Source of the DNA: a bacterium
Lineage (GTDB): Bacteria > Blakebacterota > Blakebacteria > Blakebacterales > Blakebacteraceae
NCBI GenBank assembly: GCA_025774615.1
Contig: JALGVQ010000108.1
Location: 1-9,598, forward strand
Direction of reading: 5' to 3'
Length of the DNA: 9,598 nucleotides
Positions 1 through 6,635 of the stretch are shown piece after piece. The position numbers and the translations under genes are program-made. How positions within the stretch are numbered: the first letter of the stretch is position 1; each line of letters opens with the position of its first letter. The notes under the pieces were generated by a model, which was given only the letters and a program-made list of their open reading frames with translations, did not search any database and had not been told where the DNA came from.

Positions 1-334
1 TGCCGGGATCACGGCTATCCACAGCACCGACTATATCCGTACGCGTGACACCATAGCGCCTCTGGCCGAACGGCTCGAACTGCCCGTCACGGTCTATGAT
101 CCGCGGAACCTGGTGGTGAAAGCGGAACTGTTGAAGAGATTACCTGGCAGGCACGTAGTAAGCGGTCACAGCAACACCACCCCGGAACTGGTGCGCCTGC
201 TGGGTGGAAAACCGGGGCCGCCGTTCGTGGAGGCCGGCGAGAACGACCGGCTCTATATCCTGACCCTCTACTCCGACGACAGAGTCGAGACCCTTATACT
301 GCGATTCGGAAAGCGGTTCCGCCCGGAGGGGTAG
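1..334 (+). CDS. Histidine phosphatase superfamily protein, C-terminal part (5' end outside window)
   Basis: The frame is open from base 2 to a TAG at 332-334 and gives about 110 residues. Two segments are typical of the histidine phosphatase (phosphoglycerate mutase-like) fold: HSTDYIRTRDT near the left edge, matching the conserved 'S-D-x-x-R-T-x-x-T' helix, and SGHSNTTPELVRLLGG, which carries the second catalytic histidine. The first catalytic motif (R-H-G) lies upstream of the window, so neither the substrate nor a signal peptide can be judged. The gene ends 25 bp before the converging toxin remnant on the other strand, with no clear terminator between them. The superfamily assignment is secure. 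Members act on very different phosphorylated substrates, so no specific enzyme name is justified. Confidence 0.85.
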   Translation, partial: AGITAIHSTDYIRTRDTIAPLAERLELPVTVYDPRNLVVKAELLKRLPGRHVVSGHSNTTPELVRLLGGKPGPPFVEAGENDRLYILTLYSDDRVETLILRFGKRFRPEG

Positions 335-359
335 GTTCGGCTCCACACAACCATGGCAA

Positions 360-557
360 TCATATCACCTGCTGATCCCGCAGATAGTCCCCGGGTGATT
401 GGACAATGATCCCTTTAACACGCTTTCCGAACCATTGACCAAAATGACGTTTATCCCCCGTGATCAGGTGCGTGGCACCTGCCACCATCGCTGCCTTCAA
501 TATCGGTTGGTCTTTATCAGGTAGCAGCAGGAGATCGGGATCCTCCTCCCGGGTCCC
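360..557 (-). pseudogene. PIN-domain toxin remnant (C-terminal ~60 codons only)
   Basis: Reading leftward from the antitoxin stop, the same frame stays open to a TGA at 360-362. It encodes DPDLLLLPDKDQPILKAAMV, continues with AGATHLITGDKRHF, and ends in a tail close to ...SPGDYL. This matches the C-terminal half of PIN-domain (VapC-like) toxins, including the acidic residue before the 'PIL-AA' helix and the T-G-D motif. The N-terminal half, with the first catalytic Asp (usually '...LDANVL...'), is absent, and there is no start codon at the front of the fragment. A perfect AGGAGG at 542-547 sits immediately before it, where the start of an intact toxin gene would be. A deletion of start codon plus N-terminus is the simplest explanation. 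An active ribonuclease is not expected. A sequencing or assembly error is less likely because about 70-80 codons are missing, not one base. Confidence 0.75.
542..547 (-). promoter_or_regulatory. Orphaned Shine-Dalgarno AGGAGG of the lost toxin gene
   Basis: Read on the - strand, a perfect AGGAGG begins 10 nt after the antitoxin stop codon TAG (558-560). No ATG, GTG or TTG follows at a useful distance; the next codons already belong to the PIN C-terminal half. Its position fits the ribosome-binding site of a toxin gene directly downstream of its antitoxin, and so marks the probable left edge of the deletion. Confidence 0.5.
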
Positions 558-848
558 CTACGGTCTGATATGATCGATCTCGTCCGGATCCAGCCCCATT
601 TCACGGACCTTCCGAACTGCCTGCTCATAGTCGGCTTCATCAACTGCTGAATTGAGCAGGAATTCCGCTACTCTCTCCGAGGTATACGATTCCACGGGAA
701 CAACCGCAGCAGGCCGAAGGAGTATCCCGTCCTCAGTCGCCTCGGCGACCATCATGGAACCATCTTCGATGCCGTAGAGTTGCCTCAACCTGGCCGGAAT
801 AACCACTGTGCCCCTCTTACCGACGCGAGTTGTTTCCATTTTTGACAT
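558..848 (-). CDS. AbrB/MazE-type antitoxin (SpoVT/AbrB DNA-binding domain), toxin partner broken
   Basis: This 96-residue protein has an N-terminal swapped-hairpin AbrB domain (about residues 6-47) with the signature GKRGTVVIPARLRQLYGIEDG followed by ILLRPA. Its C-terminal tail ends GLDPDEIDHIRP, a style common in antitoxins paired with PIN toxins, where the tail binds and blocks the nuclease. Such proteins also bind their own promoter. ATG at 848 is chosen because AGGA lies 6 nt upstream; a second ATG three codons in is possible. The upstream region holds a near-consensus promoter and three tandem 8-bp repeats that could be its operator. Directly downstream in the same frame is a truncated PIN toxin, so the protein now seems to be an orphan antitoxin or free-standing regulator. 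Family assignment is secure; present function is inferred. Confidence 0.88.
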   Translation of the reverse strand: MSKMETTRVGKRGTVVIPARLRQLYGIEDGSMMVAEATEDGILLRPAAVVPVESYTSERVAEFLLNSAVDEADYEQAVRKVREMGLDPDEIDHIRP

Positions 849-860
849 GGCAGATCCTGC

Positions 861-884
861 TATTCTGATTATCTGATATTCTGA
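861..884 (-). repeat. Three tandem 8-bp repeats in the antitoxin leader, candidate operator
   Basis: On the - strand three consecutive octamers read TCAGAATA, TCAGATAA and TCAGAATA; the outer two are identical and the middle one differs at two positions. They begin about 5 nt downstream of the inferred transcription start and end 6 bp before the antitoxin's ribosome-binding site. Position and spacing suit binding by the AbrB-type product to block its own promoter. No binding data are available, and a chance AT-rich repeat remains possible. Confidence 0.5.
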
Positions 885-895
885 TTTACAGACAA

Positions 896-924
896 ATAAT
901 ACGGAATCCCGCTTGCGACGTCAA
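896..924 (-). promoter_or_regulatory. Sigma70-type promoter of the antitoxin gene
   Basis: On the - strand, TTGACG (919-924) and TATTAT (896-901) are separated by exactly 17 bp; each hexamer matches the consensus at five of six positions. Transcription would begin near base 889, giving a leader of about 40 nt that contains the tandem octamers. This is the best promoter match in the window. It lies between the stop of the upstream arginase-like gene (938) and the antitoxin start (848), so the locus can be transcribed independently of the upstream cluster. Confidence 0.65.
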
Positions 925-937
925 CCGGATATCGAAA

Positions 938-1930
938 TCAATCCCTTTTCAGTACTCCATTTATTGCCCCCTCGATCAACCGGATGGCGGCCTGTCGGGA
1001 GAGATGATCGGGGTCCCTCGGCCCATAGGGGGTTGAGGCAATGCCGATCGCGGCCACGCTGGGCCAGGTGAATATCAGTTCGAGACAGGCTGCCAGCTCC
1101 CGGCTCGTCGGACCATCCGGAGCTGTCAAGTTGTGCCCCAGCACCTCCTCAGGCGCGAGAACATCCATATCGATGTGGATGTAGATCACATCGGTCAGCT
1201 CACTCAGGCGATCCATCTGTTCCCGGACATTGCTGGTGAGATCCCGGATGTCATCGGTGGAGATGATCTCGATCTCCAGCCGCTCGATGAGTTCCTGCTC
1301 CCTGGGGTCGGTATCGCGCACATCTCCCAGCACGATGTAACTGGGCGGCAGGGGCGGATCGAGGCTGGTGATCAGTCGATTGCTGTCATTATAGAGACCC
1401 GCCGCCAGGGCAACATCCATCCCGCCGTACATGCCGCTGAGGGTCGTTTCCGGAGTGTTGATGTCGGCATGGGCATCGAAATAGATCAGGCCGACCCGGT
1501 TCGGGATATTCGCCGCGAGGTGATAGACCTGTTCCTCACTGCCCGGCCCCATATGCTGGAGACCCGCCAGGATACCAGGCAGATCGGTGCAGCTGCCCAG
1601 CAGAGCGACAGTGAAGTACTCGTTCTTCCCATGGACTGAGATCAGATCGGCCAGGTGTCTGCTCACCAGAGCTGACCTCGCCCATCCCCCGAATGCATCT
1701 TCCTCCGGCGTGAGGGCGAAGGCCTCATTGAACGCGATCTCCGCGCCCAGCGCTGTGATCCGGTCGATGAGCCCCTCCTCAAGGATACTGTTAGAGGCGC
1801 CGAAGGGATTCCGGACGACCGAGACAGCCACCGATCCCTCCCCACGATATTCCTGCGCACCAATGACCTGCGGCAGAGTCACAAGCAGGCCGATAAGGAT
1901 CCCGGATGCAGTTCGCTTAAAACTGTTCAT
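938..1930 (-). CDS. Exported arginase-fold protein with altered active site (copy A)
   Basis: This 330-residue protein has a signal peptide at about 1-25 (hydrophobic core ILIGLLVTLP, likely cut after VIGA), so it acts outside the cytoplasm, unlike ordinary arginases. The ureohydrolase fold shows in D152-A-H154-A-D156-I-N-T-P and in H252-I-D254-M-D256, which supply five of the six usual Mn ligands. The sixth, the His of 'G-G-D-H', aligns by eye with Cys114 in LLGSCTDLPG. The substrate segment 'S-G-N-x-H-G' is SGMYGG, and the late 'E-V-N-P' glutamate is replaced (GIASTP). A metal may still bind, but classic arginine or agmatine hydrolysis looks unlikely. The start codon has GGGGAG 6 nt upstream and overlaps the previous gene by 14 bp, so the two are probably translationally coupled. 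It is paralogous to the upstream gene, sharing DPPL...VRDT-P and PDT/PETT blocks. Confidence 0.85.
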   Translation of the reverse strand: MNSFKRTASGILIGLLVTLPQVIGAQEYRGEGSVAVSVVRNPFGASNSILEEGLIDRITALGAEIAFNEAFALTPEEDAFGGWARSALVSRHLADLISVHGKNEYFTVALLGSCTDLPGILAGLQHMGPGSEEQVYHLAANIPNRVGLIYFDAHADINTPETTLSGMYGGMDVALAAGLYNDSNRLITSLDPPLPPSYIVLGDVRDTDPREQELIERLEIEIISTDDIRDLTSNVREQMDRLSELTDVIYIHIDMDVLAPEEVLGHNLTAPDGPTSRELAACLELIFTWPSVAAIGIASTPYGPRDPDHLSRQAAIRLIEGAINGVLKRD

Positions 1931-2972
1931 GGTCGACTCCCCTCATCCGTATTCCCTCCACTGCTGCCTCGATCAGTCGATAAGCCGTTGCCAGCGATGT
2001 CTCTCCGGCATCATCGGGAAGACCGGCGATCCCGATGGCGGCGGCTTTCCTCCAGGCGAATATCTCCTGCAGGCTGAGTGCCAGATCCCTGCTCGAGAGC
2101 CCATCCTTCGTCAGGGAAGCACCCGGCATCACGGCAGGATCGAGCACACTGAGATCCACATGCACATATATGACGTCGACAGTATTGCTCAGCCTTCGCA
2201 TCTGCCGGCCGATCGCTCCTGAGCGGGCCTGCATCTCATCGACCGAGATCCTCTCGATAAAGGAATTGTCGATATTCAGTTCTTCATAGGGATTCGTATC
2301 CCGCACGCCGGCCATCACGATATGCCTGGTGGAGAGCGGCGGATCGAGACCGGCCTGAAGGCGCAGGGTCGTGTTGCACAGCCCGGCGGCAACGGCCACG
2401 TTCATCCCGCCCATATCGCCTTCTATAGTCGTGTCGGGTGTATTGAAGGCGCCTTTCGAATCGATCCAGACCAGCCCCACTTTCAGCGGGCGGTTCTCAC
2501 CCTGTCGAGGCAGACCGATGATGTCCCGGCCCAGAGTGTCCTTGAGGGGTGCGCGATCGGGCCCCAGATGCTGGAGCCCGGCGAGCATCCCCACCACCGA
2601 TTTACTGCCTGAGAGCAGTCCGACGAAGAAGCACTCATCCAGGTTGTACTGATAGATCATACGACCCAGCGTCCGGTTGGTGAGCGAGGCCCGGTTCCAC
2701 TCCCCGTATTCCCGTTCCAGTTCAGCCGGCATCCGCACCATTGCGGAACTCAATACCTCACAGCCAAGTTCGACGAGCCGTTCCAGAAGACCTCCATTCA
2801 GGAGCATCTCGGGACCCCGCAACAGCTCGGGACCGGTCCGGGAATCAGACCAGGGATCGGCGAGAACGACAACCTGCATGGTTCCTGAGTCGTTTATATA
2901 TTGTTGGGCCACTGTCGATACCGGCTGAAGAATCAGCAGGCTGAAACATGCACAGCAGATCCGGATCGTCAC
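1917..2972 (-). CDS. Exported arginase-fold pseudoenzyme lacking metal ligands (copy B)
   Basis: This 351-residue protein starts at GTG 2972, preferred because GAGG lies about 7 nt upstream and the product then opens with a clean signal peptide (MTIRICCACFSLLILQPVSTVA). In-frame GTGs as far as 2999 would overlap the preceding gene. The ureohydrolase fold is recognisable from LVWID-SKGAFNTPDTT, MAGVRDTNP and VIYVHVDLSVLDP. The metal site is gone: the expected D-A-H-A-D is D171-S-K173-G-A175, the second Asp of D-x-D is Ser275, and the first His position is Ser123. The substrate His and Glu regions are also changed. The frame is nevertheless intact, with a good ribosome-binding site, which argues for a retained non-catalytic role such as ligand binding or partnership with copy A. 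It begins 4 bp after the NTF2-like gene stop. Confidence 0.85.
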   Translation of the reverse strand: MTIRICCACFSLLILQPVSTVAQQYINDSGTMQVVVLADPWSDSRTGPELLRGPEMLLNGGLLERLVELGCEVLSSAMVRMPAELEREYGEWNRASLTNRTLGRMIYQYNLDECFFVGLLSGSKSVVGMLAGLQHLGPDRAPLKDTLGRDIIGLPRQGENRPLKVGLVWIDSKGAFNTPDTTIEGDMGGMNVAVAAGLCNTTLRLQAGLDPPLSTRHIVMAGVRDTNPYEELNIDNSFIERISVDEMQARSGAIGRQMRRLSNTVDVIYVHVDLSVLDPAVMPGASLTKDGLSSRDLALSLQEIFAWRKAAAIGIAGLPDDAGETSLATAYRLIEAAVEGIRMRGVDHEQF

Positions 2973-2976
2973 GATT

Positions 2977-3564
2977 TTACCTCTTCCCACCACTACCACC
3001 TTTCAGGATGCTTTCCGGGATCTCCCGACCGGGCATCTCGACATCGGTCACTATCGATGAGATCCACCAGCGTCCCTCATGGAAAGCAAGTGAGATGCTG
3101 TCCACCCCGCGCTGAAGCGGGTTGGGGGCCTGGGGATCCATGCGGATCTCATAGACAGCGTAGGAGTGAGCGATCCGCCCGAAAGAGGTCATCTCATATC
3201 GGCCCAGGCGCTCATGGAAACCGGTCCGCTTCATGTCGAATTTCTCGATGTCTTCCTTGAAGAACTGGATGAAGCCCTCCAGATCGAAGGGACGGAATGC
3301 GGCCTCTCCCCTCCCCGGCGGCTGGAAGAAGACAGCCTCGGGATGGCAGAGCAGCCTCATGCGGTCCCAGTCGCACTCGTTCCCCGGGCTGAAGGAACAT
3401 GACCGGTAGAGATCGAGGAGTACATTCTCCACCTCTGTGTAATCGCCGGAGTACTGCCGCCACGGTTCCTGTTCCGCGGCCGATACGGTGAAGCCGCCGC
3501 CGATCATCACCGCGAGGACAACAACCGTTGTGATCCCTGATATGGTTCCTGAAATCCTCTTCAT
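2977..3564 (-). CDS. Exported NTF2/SnoaL-like protein
   Basis: This 195-residue protein has a signal peptide at about 1-29 (core TTVVVLAVMIGGG, likely cut near VSA-AEQ). The rest fits a cone-shaped NTF2-like domain: an N-terminal helix (YTEVENVLLDLYRSC), a DWDRMRLLCHPEAVFF segment typical of the 'W-x-x-L-x-x-x-F-x-x-D-A' region, and a closing strand pair around HEGRWWISSIVTDVE. Two cysteines (CSFSPGNEC) could form a disulfide outside the cytoplasm. NTF2-like domains bind small hydrophobic ligands, act as enzymes, or mediate protein contacts; nothing here decides which. ATG 3564 has AGGGGG 6 nt upstream. The gene lies 67 bp after the propeller gene and 4 bp before arginase-like copy B, so it is almost certainly co-transcribed with them. 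Confidence 0.75.
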   Translation of the reverse strand: MKRISGTISGITTVVVLAVMIGGGFTVSAAEQEPWRQYSGDYTEVENVLLDLYRSCSFSPGNECDWDRMRLLCHPEAVFFQPPGRGEAAFRPFDLEGFIQFFKEDIEKFDMKRTGFHERLGRYEMTSFGRIAHSYAVYEIRMDPQAPNPLQRGVDSISLAFHEGRWWISSIVTDVEMPGREIPESILKGGSGGKR

Positions 3565-3579
3565 GCGATACCCCCTGGA

Positions 3580-3607
3580 AGCCTGTCGGAGAAACCGACG
3601 ACAGGCT
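3580..3607 (-). promoter_or_regulatory. Intercistronic stem-loop before the NTF2-like gene
   Basis: Perfect 9-bp complementary arms AGCCTGTCG and CGACAGGCT flank a 10-nt loop, extendable outward by a G-T and a G-C pair. It lies in the 67-bp gap between the propeller and NTF2-like genes, a few bases before the latter's AGGGGG. No T-run follows, so it is not a standard intrinsic terminator. It may mark an RNA processing or stability boundary or lower expression of the downstream genes. Confidence 0.5.
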
Positions 3608-3631
3608 CCTGTGATATTCCATCCCGAGTGT

Positions 3632-6529
3632 CTACTTCCTGACGATGTACCCTGGATTGTCCTCCTCGATGACCAGGGTCGTTGTCATCTCCTCGCCACT
3701 GACGATCAGTGTCACCAGGTACGTGCCGGCTCCGGCCATTGCTCCTGAAAGCCGTCCCCGAGCGCGCCCGCCGAGGGTCTGAGCCTCAGCGGTGAACCGG
3801 AGCTGGAACGTCCGCAGCCTGCCCAGGTCGGCCCCGGCATCAGTGAGGGCTTCCTGCAGATCCTCTATCAGCCTCAGCTGCGCTCTGTCCGCGCGCTCAG
3901 CCAGACGATCGAGTTCCCTCCCGATCGCGGTGATGAAGAGCTCGATCTGCTGGGAATTCGGATCGGAACTCCGGTCCCACTGGAAGGTGTGGATACCGGA
4001 TCCACCCTTGATCTGAACGGTACGCACCAGTTCGCCGGTGATGTCACTGATCCTCAATTCGCCTGAGCCCGCTGCCTCACTCAAGGTGTACGAAATGAAC
4101 GGGCCATCGGGTGGATTCGGCCCCCTGAACTCCTTATCGGTCTGATAGGGATACTGGCCGCTCGGCCGGGCCCAGATCACCGAGGGTCTGACATCGAAGA
4201 GATGAGCGTCCTTCAGCCTGACAACCGGAGTGAATTGCTGCAGCGCGGTAATGTTGTCGGCGATCCAGGCACCCCTCCCGTGCGTGCCGGCGATAAGATC
4301 CCCGTCCCGTGGATGGATATACAGGTCATGCACCTCGACGGTGGGGAATCCGTTCATGAATCGAGTCCAGTTCCCGCCGCGATCGAGTGAGACGAAAACT
4401 GAAGAGGAAGTGCCGGCGAAGAGCAGATCAGGGTTGTGGTAATCCTCGCGGACCACGAATACGGCACCCTCAGGGAGATTGTTCGAGATCTTCTGCCAGC
4501 TCTCGCCGAAATCATCAGTGATAAAGATGTACGGAGCGATGTCATCGTTCCGGTGTCCGTCAAAGACCAGGTAAGCCCTTCCCTCGACATGGTTCGAGGC
4601 CTCGAGGCGCTTCACCCAGTACTCACTGGGGGCCCCCGGGATATTGTCGATCACGTTGGTCCAGTGCGAGCCACCATCCCGCGTGACCCAGACATTGCCA
4701 TCGTTCGAACCGACCCAGAGGATATCGGGATCCAGGGCTGATTCATCGATGGAGACGATTGCCCGTGCCTTCCCGTCATCCTTCGCGACGGCCAAGGTCA
4801 TGTCAGGACTGATGATCCGCCAGTGATCACCCCGATCCACCGACATGAAGAGATGGTTGCCGCCATAGTAGATCGTGGTCGGATTGTGCTGGGAGATCAT
4901 CAGTGGTGAGTTCCAGTCGAAACGGAACCGGACCCTGCTCGCTCCAGTCTGTCCTTCGGCAGCGGGATAGTATCTCTCCAGATTTGTGGTGTTGCTGGTG
5001 GAGGGTCTGATCCCCCGTCGCTGGCCGGTCCGCAGATCGGTGCGCCCGACGTTCCCGTTCTGGCTCTCGGTGTAGACGATGTTGAAATCAGTTGGCTCGA
5101 CCTGGGCGTAGAACCCGTCTCCCCAGCTGATCATGTACCAGTCCTCGTTCCGGATCCCGTATTGTGACCTGGTCCGGCTCGGCCCACCCCACGAACCGTT
5201 GTCCTGCAGACCGCCATAGACGTAGTACGGATTCCGCATGTCAGCGGTGATGGCGTAGAACTGCGCCATCGGCATCTGCATGCAGAGATCCCAGGTCTTG
5301 CCGTGGTCCCAGGTGATGTTGATCCCGCCGTCACTGCCGAAAACGACATGATCGGAGTCGTTCGGGTCTATCCAGGCGCAGTGGTAGTCGATGTGGGTCG
5401 GCCCGCTGACCCGGGCACCCGAGATAACCGTCACCCCGCCATCCTCGGTGTAACCCATCGCTGTGCCACCTATCCAGATGATGTCGTCGTTGTTCGGGTC
5501 GACCCGGATCTGACTGTAATAGAATGGACGACTGTTGTAGGTGCTCTGCTGGTGCCATGTCGCGCCGTAGTCAGTCGATTTGAAGATTCCGCCGCGGTCG
5601 ACCTGTGATGAGGTCGCTTCTTCCTGAACACCACCTCCCGGTCTTCCACCACCCTGCGACTCGGTCTGGATGATTGCGTACACATGACCCGGTCGACTGC
5701 GGGAGGCACTCAACCCGATCCGGCCCATGTCGACTCCGGGCAGTCCGGCGGTGATCTTTCGCCACGTGGCACCCGCATCGTCAGAGATGTAGATCCCCGA
5801 ACCGGGACCGGTCATCTTCTCCGGATTGCCTCCTGAGAAAGCATCCCGCTGACGCTCATACGCCGCTGCAACCAGTCTTCTACTGTCGGCCGGATCCATG
5901 ACCAGGTCGGTCACACCAGTCTCGTCATCGATGAAGAGCACCTTCACCCACGTCTCCCCGCCATCGGTCGACTTGAACACACCCCGGTCGGGATTGGTCG
6001 CCCAGAGGTGGCCGACCGCAGCTACATAGACGACGTCGGGATCAGCCGGGTCGATCAGTACCCGACCTATATGGTGGGTGTCTTCCAGTCCGACGAAACT
6101 CCACGATTCCCCAGCGTTGGTCGACTTGTAGACTCCCCTGCCCCACGGAGAACTGTTCCTGCCGTTGGCCTCCCCGGTACCGACATAGATGATATCGGGA
6201 TCGCTCTGTGAGACCGCCAGGTCACCGATCGAGGTGATCGGTTGATCGTCGAAGATCGGCTCCCAGGTGGTACCCGCATTGACCGTCTTCCAGATTCCAC
6301 TGGTGGCCGCACCCGCGTAGATGATCTTCGGGTTGCTCTCGACACCCTCGATATCGACCGTCCGGCCCCCCATGTTGGCCGGTCCGATATTCCGCCAGCT
6401 GAACGATTTCAGGATGTTGTCATCGATTGTCTGTGCTGTCACAGGAGTGGAAATCGTGGCTGTCAGCAGAAGCATGAACGGGATGACCAGAACGATGTGA
6501 AACGGATGTTCCCTGAGATTACGAGTCAT
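3632..6529 (-). CDS. Exported Asp-box (BNR, sortilin/VPS10-like) beta-propeller protein
   Basis: This 965-residue protein starts at ATG 6529, preceded by GGGGGA. A start at 6541, four codons earlier, has no comparable ribosome-binding site. A signal peptide (about 1-33, core IVLVIPFMLLLTATI, cut near VTA-QT) sends it out of the cytoplasm. Ten Asp-boxes of the form S/T-x-D/N-x-G-x-x-W occur at about residues 82, 136, 187, 249, 318, 406, 563, 616, 671 and 714, with a degenerate one at 361, indicating two stacked propellers or one large ten-bladed one as in sortilins. A Gly-rich loop lies at 293-300. Residues 811-852 resemble a FlgD-type beta domain (ELRISDITGELVRT...GIHTFQWD). A charged helical segment (about 860-905) and a final beta part (GTYLVTLIVSGEE) follow. 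Databases often call relatives 'glycosyl hydrolase', but no catalytic residues support this; peptide or protein binding is more plausible. Confidence 0.9.
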   Translation of the reverse strand: MTRNLREHPFHIVLVIPFMLLLTATISTPVTAQTIDDNILKSFSWRNIGPANMGGRTVDIEGVESNPKIIYAGAATSGIWKTVNAGTTWEPIFDDQPITSIGDLAVSQSDPDIIYVGTGEANGRNSSPWGRGVYKSTNAGESWSFVGLEDTHHIGRVLIDPADPDVVYVAAVGHLWATNPDRGVFKSTDGGETWVKVLFIDDETGVTDLVMDPADSRRLVAAAYERQRDAFSGGNPEKMTGPGSGIYISDDAGATWRKITAGLPGVDMGRIGLSASRSRPGHVYAIIQTESQGGGRPGGGVQEEATSSQVDRGGIFKSTDYGATWHQQSTYNSRPFYYSQIRVDPNNDDIIWIGGTAMGYTEDGGVTVISGARVSGPTHIDYHCAWIDPNDSDHVVFGSDGGINITWDHGKTWDLCMQMPMAQFYAITADMRNPYYVYGGLQDNGSWGGPSRTRSQYGIRNEDWYMISWGDGFYAQVEPTDFNIVYTESQNGNVGRTDLRTGQRRGIRPSTSNTTNLERYYPAAEGQTGASRVRFRFDWNSPLMISQHNPTTIYYGGNHLFMSVDRGDHWRIISPDMTLAVAKDDGKARAIVSIDESALDPDILWVGSNDGNVWVTRDGGSHWTNVIDNIPGAPSEYWVKRLEASNHVEGRAYLVFDGHRNDDIAPYIFITDDFGESWQKISNNLPEGAVFVVREDYHNPDLLFAGTSSSVFVSLDRGGNWTRFMNGFPTVEVHDLYIHPRDGDLIAGTHGRGAWIADNITALQQFTPVVRLKDAHLFDVRPSVIWARPSGQYPYQTDKEFRGPNPPDGPFISYTLSEAAGSGELRISDITGELVRTVQIKGGSGIHTFQWDRSSDPNSQQIELFITAIGRELDRLAERADRAQLRLIEDLQEALTDAGADLGRLRTFQLRFTAEAQTLGGRARGRLSGAMAGAGTYLVTLIVSGEEMTTTLVIEEDNPGYIVRK

Positions 6530-6568
6530 GTTTTCCCCCATTGAGACAGGTAGCGAGATGCGGGGGCG

Positions 6569-6577
6569 AGTATAGCA
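6569..6577 (-). promoter_or_regulatory. Candidate extended -10 promoter of the exported-protein cluster
   Basis: On the - strand TGC-TATACT (6577 to 6569) forms an extended -10 element, with TATACT matching five of six positions. No good -35 is seen at the usual distance, which extended -10 promoters tolerate. Transcription would begin near 6562, about 33 nt before the propeller start at 6529. Confidence 0.4.
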
Positions 6578-6635
6578 GAGAGAATCGAACAGAGGAAATA
6601 AAGCTGTGGAACCACTCGGATGGTTGGGGGTCGAC

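Noticed and set aside
113-334. A separate 73-residue gene starting at GTG 113
   Set aside because: The frame is open from base 2 and the upstream residues (HSTDYIRTRDT) belong to the same histidine-phosphatase domain, so the GTG is an internal Val codon.
868-895. Alternative antitoxin promoter TTGTCT-16 bp-GATAAT
   Set aside because: The match is weaker than TTGACG-17 bp-TATTAT just upstream, and its -10 falls inside the tandem octamers; the upstream promoter explains the layout better.
1133-2222. Overlapping + strand open frames of 168 and 211 codons opposite the arginase-like genes
   Set aside because: Both are antisense to genes with clear fold motifs and signal peptides, lack ribosome-binding sites and show no family resemblance.
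938-2972. Naming the tandem genes arginase, agmatinase or formimidoylglutamase
   Set aside because: Both lack the first His ligand position and the substrate-binding residues, and copy B lacks most metal ligands, so an enzyme name would mislead.
3632-6529. Calling the Asp-box protein a sialidase or glycoside hydrolase
   Set aside because: Asp-boxes are structural. The Arg triad and Tyr/Glu nucleophile arrangement of sialidases cannot be recognised, and the repeats resemble sortilin-like propellers instead.
6611-6626. Small inverted repeat AACCA/TGGTT between the flavoprotein and propeller genes
   Set aside because: The stem is only 5 bp and has no T-run; this is within chance expectation.
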